This document shows, one piece after another, positions 55,167 to 64,000 of a DNA stretch of 64,000 bases. A model generated the notes under the pieces. That model had not been told where the DNA came from and did no database searches. It saw nothing but the letters and a program-made list of their open reading frames with translations. The position numbers were made by a program, and so were the translations under genes. The stretch's first letter is position 1. Each line of letters begins with the position of its first letter. The DNA is from Maratus speciosus (taxonomy: Eukaryota > Arthropoda > Arachnida > Araneae > Salticidae): the NCBI GenBank assembly GCA_963932465.1, contig OZ010786.1, positions 595,437,038-595,501,037 on the forward strand, written 5' to 3'.

Positions 55167-56132
55167 TTAGGGTATCCGCATACCTTCGGAGGGGATTTTT
55201 TGAAATTTTTGAAATTTTCTCTTGTAATCCATTTTTTACAATGACATTTACTTTAAAACTTTGAAAAAAAATAAAAGTTTTAGCAAATTACCCAGAAATA
55301 ATTTTCTAAAGAGAAAATAGCCAACATTATGTCAAAAATTGGCATTTCCGCAAAACATGATAACTCAAAAACGAAACAATGTATTGACATTTTGTAAATT
55401 GCATAATAAAAAGAATAACTTTCTCTAGGACTTAGACTACACGCATTATAATCGCATCTCCATCTTATGTGATATGGCAGTCAAAGTACTAATCTAATGA
55501 AAATTCGCAAAAATTGTCTAATGTTTACCATTTATACCAGTGTAAAAATAAAACTATTTAATATATTATCATGAGTGTAGTCTGTTCCCTCAAAATACAT
55601 TTGTTAAAGAAGTACAGAAAATTTTGTGGCTTTTCATGCATATTTTTTGTTTTAGGATGCGTATAATAAAAACCTGAAAAGATTCATTTTTTGAAAAAAC
55701 TAAAAATAACTTTTTAAACACAATTCTAAAGCTGTAATTGCTGTAACTTTAAACGGCTATAAATCTGTTTCTATTTTAGATACAGACAAAATTTAAGCAG
55801 ATTTCGATAGATAAAAGATTCAATTTAATGTTATTGCAAAAATGAAAAATCGATATTTTGATCGAAAATTACGTTTTAACCCTCTCGCTGCGTAAGTAAT
55901 TCTTCGCGATGAGCATCTTTTACAGAATTTTTAATCTTTCATCATCGGTTCTGTAAAGCAGAAATTTTTGACTATCGTAATCGGGGGAAATGGCCTGTTT
56001 AAATCATATAATGTTTTCGCTAAACAGTAACTGGTGGGAATAACCAAATAGAATTAATTAGATGGAAAAATGCATGCCCGAAAATATCTCGGGCTCCACA
56101 GCGAGAAGGTTTATGGTGTTCGGATACCTTAA
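55167..56132. mobile_element. TTAAGGTATCCGAACACC element (host of a nested one)
   Basis: Left TTAGGGTATCCGCATACC; right the inverse of TTAAGGTATCCGAACACC. Block D copy 1 at about 28785 (GAAAACCTTTAAAAATTTTA) has no insertion. The interior is AT-rich and non-coding apart from a nested element at 55876-56113. Confidence 0.7.
55876..56113. mobile_element. TTAACCCTCTCGCTGCG family, copy 4 (nested)
   Basis: Ends TTAACCCTCTCGCTGCG and CACAGCGAGAAGGTTTA. Collinear, inverted, with 19600-19836: CGCGATGAGCATCTTTTACA, GTAACTGGTGGGAATAACC and CCCGAAAATATCTCGGGC recur. Confidence 0.85.
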
Positions 56133-56279
56133 AAATTATACATTAACACATTTGTGACGGATGACGTAAATTTGGGTTTTTTGAAACAATGTAACCCCGC
56201 CCATGGGTGGCACTTCTGTATTTTATGTATTACATGAACTCTCAAGGAATATACACAGTTCGTATATACGCAATCAATG

Positions 56280-57731
56280 TAGGGGAGATGGGGGATGAAT
56301 GGGTCATTTTCACAAAAATATTTTTTATACTTTTTTATTTAAGTTATTATCAATATTATATATCACATTTCATACATTAGGTATTTGAGAACATATATGA
56401 AAAATATTTATTCTAGATTATGAATTATTCTTAAAAATAATATGAAATCAAAAAATCGTTCCTCCCTGTCCCATTCATCCCCACAGCAGGGATGAATGGG
56501 ACACTAATAGGGATGGATGGGACACATAGATGTTCCTCCCTGTATTCAATTTTACCAAATTAAAATTTATAATTATAGCCTTATATGTAATTACATTTGT
56601 AATATATGATTTTACAGCACGAATCTATATATATATTTTTTTCAATAATATCTTTTATTGCAGTTTTAACATTTAATGCAGACTTCGGCTATCAATCTGG
56701 TCTTTTTTCCCACTAATGAGGCATTTTAGTTTTGAAATCAAAGTGCAAAATGTCTTTTAAATATGGCATTGCTAATAATTTTCCATCATAACTTATTAAT
56801 TAATATTAATTAAACGTATCTTATAAACATGCAGAACGTAAATTATTGGGTCGATCGAAAAGTCGTGTCGTGGTGAGAAAATCAATTCGCACCGGAAAAT
56901 TCTGCCCGATAATTATTAGACATTAGATAGCGGAATCAATGTCTAATCATTAAATGATAAAATTTTCCGGTACGAATCGATTTTCCCAACACGACACGAT
57001 TTTCCGATCGACCCAATATGTTAGGGGTGGGGATTTATTTGTGCAACATTTCAAAATTCAATATGATTTCCCCATCTGATCAATAAACATACACTATTTT
57101 TAACAATTTTATCTATTTTGATTGAGTTTTAGTACCATTTTTTTGTAATCCATTAATAATTATTACAATACAATAAATAACACTCAGAAATGTTAAACAA
57201 TAACAACTCATTCAATACTATTTAATACTATTAATTAACGTAAATTATTAATTTATCAACCTATATAATGCTATTTAGTTAATAAATAAAATTTTCAACA
57301 TCTCTTGGGATGAATGAGAATGTCCCATTCATCAACATTTGAAATGTCCCAATCATCCCCATGATGCTTATATTCCCTTTCTCAGCCATTTTGCCTCACA
57401 AATTATTTTGTAACAATGGTTACTATTCATTCATTTTAATTATCGATATTGAACCTTAAAATAAGTAACTAAAACATAGCTTAATGTTTTATTTTGTATA
57501 AAATATTTCACATCTTCAAATGTAAAAAAAAACAAACTTTTAAGCAGAGATTTCAGAAAATGCAACTTTGAAGGAAAATGAAAACAGAAATGTGGTCCCA
57601 CTCTCAGTTCTAATGCACACTGTGGTAGAGCTTTTATGGGAATAGGAAGAAATTTAAAATAAATGTTTATTGCTTGAAATATTGAGAATGTCCCATCCAT
57701 CCCTTGTCCCATTCATCCCCTAGCTCCCCTA
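56280..57731. mobile_element. 1.45-kb TAGGGGAG element
   Basis: Left TAGGGGAGATGGGGGATGAA; right inverse of TAGGGGAGCTAGGGGATGAA. Several internal GGGATGAATGGGACA and TGTCCCATTCATC words occur near both ends (56480-56540, 57310-57365, 57685-57720). Block D copy 1 (CAATCAATGCACTATGCA, 29669) lacks it. TA-like flank. No transposase frame was recognised; the 90-codon minus frame at 57440-57712 spans the repeat-rich end and has no motif. Confidence 0.72.
56846..57016. mobile_element. Mariner-type palindromic MITE (TTGGGTCGATCG)
   Basis: Left TTGGGTCGATCGAAAAGTCG, then TGTCGTGGTGAGAAAATC; inverse on the right. TA flanks both sides. TTGGGT...AAAAGT-type ends are usual for mariner elements. The centre (56889-56975) has CACCGGAAAATTCTG and GATAAAATTTTCCGGT, i.e. 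core-type edges. Confidence 0.85.
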
Positions 57732-58440
57732 CTATGCACACAAATTCTTCAATTAGAAACAGTACCATTACTTTATGAAATTCAGAAATTCAGTTTTGTT
57801 TTAAAAAAGTAACAAGCGAGAGTAACGTCTTTAGGCGGCGCTCCCTGTTATAAATTCGAAACTAGATGTCCCAAATGTAGTATGGTATCTTACCGAATGT
57901 TAGAATAAAACAACACTGACATATTTTCTGTTATTAAAAATTACTAGAAAAATATCTTTATTTGTTGTTCTCGAAAAAATAAAACTAAATTGTAAAAAAT
58001 ATTAAAATATATAAAAAAGAAGTTGTATTAATATTTTTAATGTAATCAAAAATTTAACAAATTATCTTTCTAAAAACCTGAAATTAATTGAAATTAAATG
58101 CGTGTGATACGCTTTTTTAAATAAATTTAATACTATAAGGTTCAGTACACGAACAGTATTAATTCTGTTTCTATACATTTTGAATATTTGAATTGTTTTT
58201 GAATAAACTTGAACAAGATTAAACAAAAAGTAAATTTATGTATATTGAAAACATTTTCAATCTTCTTGGAATGTGAATAGAATATCAATCATATTTTCGA
58301 AAGATATACTTCAAATTCGATTATAGGGATATGATAGAATTTAACAATGCTGTAACTCCCTTTCTTTTCCTTTAAAATTGTATCTTGTAATCGATATTAT
58401 TAAAATAAAGGAATAGTTAATATTTTTACGAATATTTATA

Positions 58441-58618
58441 CAGGGTTCGTACGGGTACCGTTATTTTCAAGGACCAAAATCAGAATTTTTTTTTGGGAAA
58501 AATAAATCCAGTTTAAACGGACGATATTTCGCCTTATTTCAGGAGAGATTTTCCATAAGAAAATACTGGTACAGTGGAATTCCTTAGTCATGAAATTCAA
58601 GCGCCCGCACGAACCCTG
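58441..58618. mobile_element. hAT-like MITE, CAGGGTTCGTACGGGT ends, copy 3
   Basis: TIR CAGGGTTCGTACGGGT and ACCC-type inverse with two changes. Both other block A copies (GAATATTTATAGGAAG at 5138 and 30946) give the empty site; TTATA is repeated at the junctions. Confidence 0.87.
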
Positions 58619-58937
58619 TTATAGAAAGGTTGGAAAGTTATGTCATTGTGGCGGCATGTTTCAGAAATGCAATCACTGTTATGCTTTCATGGGCGTTAGA
58701 CGTCTTGTTATAAAGAGTTTTCAGAAACGTAAATTTGCATGAGCAATTTTTAATTCTGGAAGTACAAAAGAAAGTATGTAAGTGTAACACATTTTCAGAT
58801 TTAAGATATAATCTATAGATATTGTGAATATCGCTGTGCATCACCATGCATGCTTTTGATGAAATTAGTTAGGCAAAACGAATGTATTTTGTGAACCTAA
58901 AGACTTTTTATATCGTTTTAACATTTCCCAGAATAGT

Positions 58938-59240
58938 TTAACACGTTCGCTGCCACCGACATGCGACCAGTACCTCTTCATATGCCGGCGACGCTCTGGA
59001 GCGTCGATGGACTCTGATCAGTTATATGCTCTGTTGTTAGTGGTGCTTTCGAAATTGAACGGAGACGTTGTTTAGACACGTTAGTGAAACATGAACCGCA
59101 CTGAACATGAAAATAATATGTTTTACATTTTTCTGGATTCACTAGTAAAATATAAGGAACATTTTAAACATTAAGACACTGTTTTGTAACCCGGCTTCTG
59201 AGGATGGAAATATCAATTTTAGTGGCAGCGAATGTGTTAA
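58938..59240. mobile_element. TTAACACGTTCGCTGCCAC MITE
   Basis: Ends TTAACACGTTCGCTGCCAC and GTGGCAGCGAATGTGTTAA. Empty site in block A copy 2: CATAGTTAAAAAGCTTTTATG (31268). GC-rich left end with GACGCTCTGGAGCGTC. 303 bp, non-coding. Confidence 0.88.
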
Positions 59241-59879
59241 AAGTGTTTATGAATTCAGTTTGGTTATCTGTCTTTCTGTTTCACAGCCGTTCTTTCTCTA
59301 ACTAGCGTATATATTCTCGGATAACCACGATTTTTTAAAATATATTTGATGTTTACTATTAAATGTCTTGCATTGAAAATTAAGTGCCTGCCATTTATGG
59401 GTCGTGTATAGGGATACAAAATAATTCCGTTGCCTTATGGCCTATAGAGAAAAATAGTTTCCTATGCCCTTTAATGATGTTACAATACTTCAAATATGAT
59501 GCAGTTGATGTGCATTACAAAAATAGACTAGAAAATACTTTCTCAGGTATATAGAAAACTTAACATTTATAGTTCGTTTACAGGGATATACAAAAGGATT
59601 AAACCGTATTATGATCGACGAGTGCAAAATTGTCTACGATACATTTAAATGCTATTTCAAAAAGAATGAAATGTAAAAGGATCACTGGGTTTCACCGCGG
59701 CATGCTTTCTATAGATTAAGGAATACTCAGCATTTATCTTCCCTTTCAGAGAAACGTAAAAATATTGTGTTACACAATAAACTAAGATCGGTCTTTCGAT
59801 TGACGAAATTTCTTAGTAATAATCTGTTAGTGTTAGAGATTTTACAGATTTTATGCGTGATTTTTCGTTCGTGTATTCT

Positions 59880-60395
59880 TTTCAGAAGGGTTTCTGACTG
59901 CCTCTCTAGACTTTCACGTCCGTAAGCTATTGGTACAGCAATAGTGTTTGTGATTATCTCTGTAGACTTGCACGTCCGGAAGCTATTGGTAAAGCAGTAG
60001 CATTTCCGGGAATCCCGGAGTTATGTCTTACAGCAGGGCGTTTCCATGAGCGTCCGGTACACACGAGATTCATGTGAGAATCGGAGGCATAATCCTTGAA
60101 CTGTGCTACTTAATCCTTGAGTACACGGATTGCTGTCGTTCGACCATGGCGTACAATAGAGTTTGAGGCACAGGGAGAGTGACGCGCGTTTGGCGGTACT
60201 CTTCTTTGGCTGGCAGCGGATGTCATGATGGTACCACACTGCCTCAAGCCAGTCTCGTCTGATATCTGCGCATTTTGAGCTCTTCAGAGCCTATAAGTTC
60301 GTAGCAGCTTGCCTTAAGGTATGTTAGTTGTACATCAGATATAGATCATTGTTTGCACCTTACGTAAATAAAATACAATTTTTTATTTTTCATTA
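59880..60395. other. GC-richer conserved segment, possible old transcript end
   Basis: More GC-rich than its surroundings and better conserved with 6120-6420 than neighbouring block A sequence: ACTTAATCCTTGAG.ACA, GAGGCAC..GGAGAGTGACGCGCG and CACACTGC. It ends TTACGTAAATAAAATAC with AATAAA. It has an internal direct repeat of about 65 bp (GACTTTCACGTCCGTAAGC / GACTTGCACGTCCGGAAGC). No convincing ORF on either strand. Confidence 0.45.
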
Positions 60396-60899
60396 GAAAC
60401 CTTTAAGCTTTTTTTTATGCTTCAGCAGGAAAGCCTTTGAAACTAAAAATGGGTTTATATTCTATGTTAAGTAATGAACTATGATTTCTATAGAATGATT
60501 TAGATTTACGAGAGGTCAACTGAGAGAATGTTGAGAGTTTTTTAAGTTACATATATTTAGCTCAGTACAGACATGTTACCCAAACAGCAAATAATCCTTG
60601 GCCGAACTTCCGCCGAAAGTCCTAACTCGACTATATTTCATCCTGGCGATCTCATTTTCCGGGGTCGGCAGATATGACTTCTTGTCCGCAAGGCTGATCA
60701 CCTGTCGAGCATCCCCTCCCGATTACAATTGAATCGGTTATGAAGCCTTTGCGTATTAGTTTTCGACAATTTGGTCACTTGGTAATCTTTTACTGAGTAC
60801 TTTGCAATATCATATGATCTTTTACCGATTAGCTAATCATATCGAATAGAAGAATTTGTACAATGCTAAAATAGCATTTAAAACGTAAAAAAATTCGTT

Positions 60900-61320
60900 T
60901 TAATTCAAAAAATAAATATTGTTAATTGGGAATATTTTCCACTATAAGATGCAAAATTATTTCCATATCAAGGATGTAACTAATTGAAATGTAATAAATC
61001 TTGTTTTGTTTAAAGTCAAAATATTGTTGTTAAATAATTTTACAATTAAAATTAGAATTAATTATTCATTGTAAGATACAAATAAAATTACATTTAATTT
61101 AAAAGTTATATTCTTGCTTATAAGTAACTCACACTGTTGATATACAAATGTTATTGCATCTTACAAAGAATAATTAATTGTAATTTTCATCCCGAGATCA
61201 GCAATATTTAGAATTTAAATTAAACAAAATGTATTACCTTTTAATTAATTACGCCCTCGATATGAAAACATTTTTGTATTTTATAGTGGAAAATATTTCC
61301 GTGTAACAATATTTACTGTT
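60900..61320. repeat. Imperfect inverted repeat
   Basis: AATATTGTTAATTGGGAATATTTTCCACTATAA-like sequence at 60915 recurs inverted at about 61285-61315, and AACTAATTGAAATGTAATAAATC pairs with the 61215-61245 region. AT-rich, non-coding. Confidence 0.6.
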
Positions 61321-61479
61321 TGAATTAAAACAAACTTTGATACCTTTTAATTAGATATTTTTTTGCATGGTACAATGTAAAATATTCTCATTTAACATTG
61401 CGTCCTGGCTGTGAAATTTCTATCATTTAAAGCGTCTCATTAAATTTTTGTTATTTATGGAAAAAAATTCTTTTTTTCT

Positions 61480-61523
61480 TTTTTTCAATATCTAAATAAT
61501 TATTTTAATAAAAGAAAACAGTC

Positions 61524-61557
<34 letters not shown>

Positions 61558-62645
61558 AAAGCTATAAAATGAAATTTATTATTATCTGGAGAAAAAACAA
61601 ATAGGATCAAATTCTTTATAATTTATACAATAACATTATGATAATTTTTTCTAAATAAATTATTTTTTAATCAGAAATTTATAATTCATAACTAAGAAAA
61701 TACATTTAGAGCAAATATTTTGTTGTTGTTGCAAAAGTCTAAATTTCAGATATTATCCTGATATAATCTAAATTTCAGATCTTAAAATTTTCAATAATGA
61801 ATTTAATTAAAAAAATTCTTCAGTCATTTTTTTAACTTTTAAAAAGGTATAAAATTAAATTTATCCCTATTCGGGGAAAAAAAAAGATAATAAACTTATT
61901 TATAATTTATGCAATACATTATCTGAATAATTTTTAAATAAATTAATTTTTAAATCAGAAATTTCTAATTGTTTGTTGTTGTAATAGTCTAAATTTCAGA
62001 TATTATCCTGATATAATCTAAATGTCAGATATTATAAATTTCAATTTATTCATCTAATAATTATTTTATTTTTTTTTTTTAAATGTTCAGTCATCGATTT
62101 TTAACTTTTAAAATGTATAAAATTAAATTTATCACAATCTGGGGAGAAAAAGATGATCAACTTCTTTATATTTTATACAATAACATTATCGGAATTATTT
62201 CTGAATAAATTAATTTTTAAACCAGTAATTTCTAATTCATAATTAAGAAAATACATTTAAAAGAAATAGTTCGTTATTGTAATAGTCTAAATCTCTGATA
62301 TAATTTAAATTTTAGATCTTATAATTTTCAATTTATTTATCTAATAATAATTTTAATAAAAAAAAAAATTCAGATATTTTTTTAAGTTTTAAAAGGTATA
62401 AAATTAAATTTATTATTTTAGAGAGAAAATAAAAGAAAAGATGATCAACTTCATTATAATTTATATAATAACATTACCTGAAGTATTTCTAAATAAATTA
62501 ATTTTTAAATTAAAAAAATTTAATTCATAACTAAGAAAATACATTTAGAGCAAATAGTGTTGTAATAGTCTAAATTTCAGATATTATCCTAAATTAATCT
62601 AAATTTCAGATCTTATAATTTTCAATTTATCTATCTAAATCAACA
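61480..62645 (+). repeat. Four-unit tandem repeat, period about 280 bp
   Basis: TATAAAATTAAATTTAT-type anchors lie at 61563, 61851, 62119 and 62399 (spacings 288, 268, 280). Each unit continues with GAAAAA.AGAT, ACAATA.CATTAT, AAATAAATTAATTTTTAAA and AGTCTAAATTTCAGAT. Extremely AT-rich. Poly-T of about 27 at 61524-61550. Confidence 0.85.
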
Positions 62646-63293
62646 AAGCAGCAAATATCTCTAAACATTTTATTAAGTATAATTTTAAGTATGAATGTCT
62701 ATACGTAAATATTGAAAAAAAGAAAGAAAGAACAAACAAATGCTTTTAAATTGTCAGTTTACTTTTACAGTAATTGCCCTGCTATCTGTAAGTTTTTAAG
62801 AGATTTAAGTTTACTGATTTGCAAATAATAATGCATTCTCACCTAAGAACATTTCTTGGAAAGTATTTTTTCCCCTATTCCTTCGACTGTCCATTTACAA
62901 ATGATGTCCTTGAAACGTGAAATGTATTTTGAGCGGGAAGCAGATAAGATATTGCAGCACATTGGACAGATTTATTCACGTGACACACACCCCCTATCAT
63001 CACTGCAGGGGGTATCTATGCAGCGGAAACAAACAATAACAACTCAGTAAAAAGATTCATTTTTCATTACTTTCCGATTGCCGGCCGATTACATGCATAA
63101 GAATACTTTTCCGATTAATTGACTTGTAACAATAATACAATTTCCTGCCGACGTTTTTCCACGATATTATCTAGATTAATCGCTAGATTTTGTTCAGACG
63201 ATATTATTTGAAGCTCTCCATTCAACTACTTATCATTTCCCGACAATTCTGGTATTAGGCCGAAATTAAGCCGATATTTCTTGCTATTGGGGT
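62646..63293. other. Right part of the 2.7-kb element
   Basis: No gene recognised. The 64-codon frame at 62856-63050 has no family motif. GCCGGCCGATTACATG and CCGACGTTTTTCC are locally GC-richer and belong to the element's right end. Confidence 0.45.
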
Positions 63294-64000
63294 AGCAATT
63301 CTACATGAATGAAATAATCATACAAAGAATTGTTTAATATATCAAGAGAATCAAGGCCCAACTAAGAACTTTTGTGTACTCAATTACAGTTGTCAGAAGG
63401 CCACAACTCCCTGCCCTTTCCTTCATGATTAGAAAATCACGCTAAATTGACAACAATGCTAAGAACAAGTTTTGAAAATATAAATTAAAAACATATACTA
63501 TAATTTTCGAATACCAATCTTCCGGTGTTTTCCGTTTTTTGTTGTTGAGAGACAGTCTGTAGTTAAATAAAACGAAAATTTCTATGCGAATATTATGGTT
63601 TGTTTTTTAAATCAAAAAAGCGCTGTTGCTAAAGCAGATTTTAGAATTACAGACCCTACATTTAATAGACATTGTAAATTCTAATATAGATTTTAAGTAT
63701 TAAAACGTGACTAGAAATCTTTATTTTTACAACAATTGCATAGCTAATAATATATTGTAAAGAAATAGCTGAAAGTAAAGGAATGAACAAAATATATAAG
63801 GAATGAACAAAAATTCAGGTACGTATTAGATCATTAAGTATGTAACGTCCAACTTCAAAGCGATTTTTATTTTTGAAATTCTGAATTCACATCAGAAAAT
63901 TTTAAATAGTAATTTTCTTTTTCTTTCATTTCTAGAACATGTAACACCCTGTAAAATGAGGATAATTATAACACATTGTATGACGGCAATTTTTCGAAAA
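63294..64000. repeat. Segmental repeat block B, copy 3 (runs off the window)
   Basis: CAATTCTACATGAATGAAATAATC matches 13795 and 33005; AAATCACGCTAAATTGACAAC matches 14578. It provides empty sites for the insertions at 13839 and 14112. 63880-63930 ends in a half core (GAATTCACATCAGAAAATTT) resembling the left arm of the 9-bp-TSD MITE. Confidence 0.8.

Larger units (their letters stand above)
58070..60570. repeat. Segmental repeat block A, copy 3
   Basis: Collinear with copies 1 and 2. Carries its own insertions at 58441-58618 and 58938-59240. It keeps the GC-richer 59900-60380 segment shared with copy 1, and ACAGGG-type units at about 59407 and 59578. Confidence 0.82.
60583..63293. mobile_element. 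2.7-kb element of unknown class
   Basis: Blocks A/B copies 1 and 2 run through here without it. Left end ACCCAAACAGCAAATAATC with GGCCGAACTTCCGCCG inside; right end the inverse of ACCCCAATAGCAAGAAAT with GGCCTAATACC inside. TIRs are imperfect. It contains an AT-rich inverted repeat (60900-61320) and a 280-bp tandem array (61540-62640). No coding motif. Confidence 0.55.

Noticed and set aside
57440..57712. 90-codon minus-strand ORF
   Set aside because: Covers the word-repeat end of the TAGGGGAG element; no conserved motif and no paralog.
62856..63050. 64-codon ORF with a globular-looking composition
   Set aside because: No recognisable family and located in the end of an unclassified element; too short to call.

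Overview
This window looks like intergenic, repeat-dense nuclear DNA from an arthropod. It is AT-rich with many homopolymers, has no convincing intact host gene, and is packed with decayed DNA transposons, two copies of a tRNA-derived SINE and one Ty3/gypsy-type LTR retrotransposon. A chelicerate such as a spider is my guess from general style; I could not test it. No bacterial features, CRISPR array or operon are present.

Large-scale layout. The window is built from a head-to-tail segmental repeat, blocks A-B-C-D, seen about 2.3 times. Copy 1: A 4745-6480, B 13680-17526, C 18945-23722, D about 24240-30560. Copy 2: A 30565-31960, B 32860-36260, C 36260-50905, D about 51060-58065. Copy 3: A 58070-60570, B 63294 to the window end. 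Start-to-start distance is about 26-27 kb including insertions. Because the copies hold different transposons, each copy acts as the empty-site control for the others, so target-site duplications (TSDs) can be read directly.

Mobile elements. (i) Many elements flanked by TTAA have inverted ends such as TTAACCCCTTGAGGGGC, TTAACCCCTTCGGGACGAGC, TTAACCCTCTCGCTGCG and TTAACACTAGA; a decayed piggyBac transposase lies inside one of them. (ii) hAT-like MITEs start CAGGG, two of them with clear 8-bp TSDs. (iii) There are mariner/Tc1 and pogo/Tigger-type elements with TA targets. (iv) A palindromic family has 9-bp TSDs (Mutator-like). (v) A 1.9-kb element has a TAA TSD and a decayed intron-containing ORF. 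(vi) An internally deleted gypsy-type element lies on the minus strand with both LTRs.

Nesting is deep. At 6521-13680 a TTAA element holds a Tigger element, which holds a 5.7-kb GCATGGTCAC element, which holds a tRNA-derived inverted repeat. At 38810-49288 a piggyBac element holds a gypsy element with a MITE (itself carrying another MITE) in one LTR and a SINE inside, and its left end is duplicated in tandem. At 52185-52982 one TTAA element abuts another whose palindrome centre holds a third.

Most unusual signal. Many of these MITEs, although their termini and TSD types differ, carry a similar internal core of about 90-110 bp. It starts near CACC(A/G)G, has an AATAGA-ATTTTC box, then a GATTAAATAAG box, then ACTGTAAAATTTTA, and ends CTGGTG or AGTGGT. 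A core shared across unrelated transposon superfamilies is the best candidate here for something not yet described.
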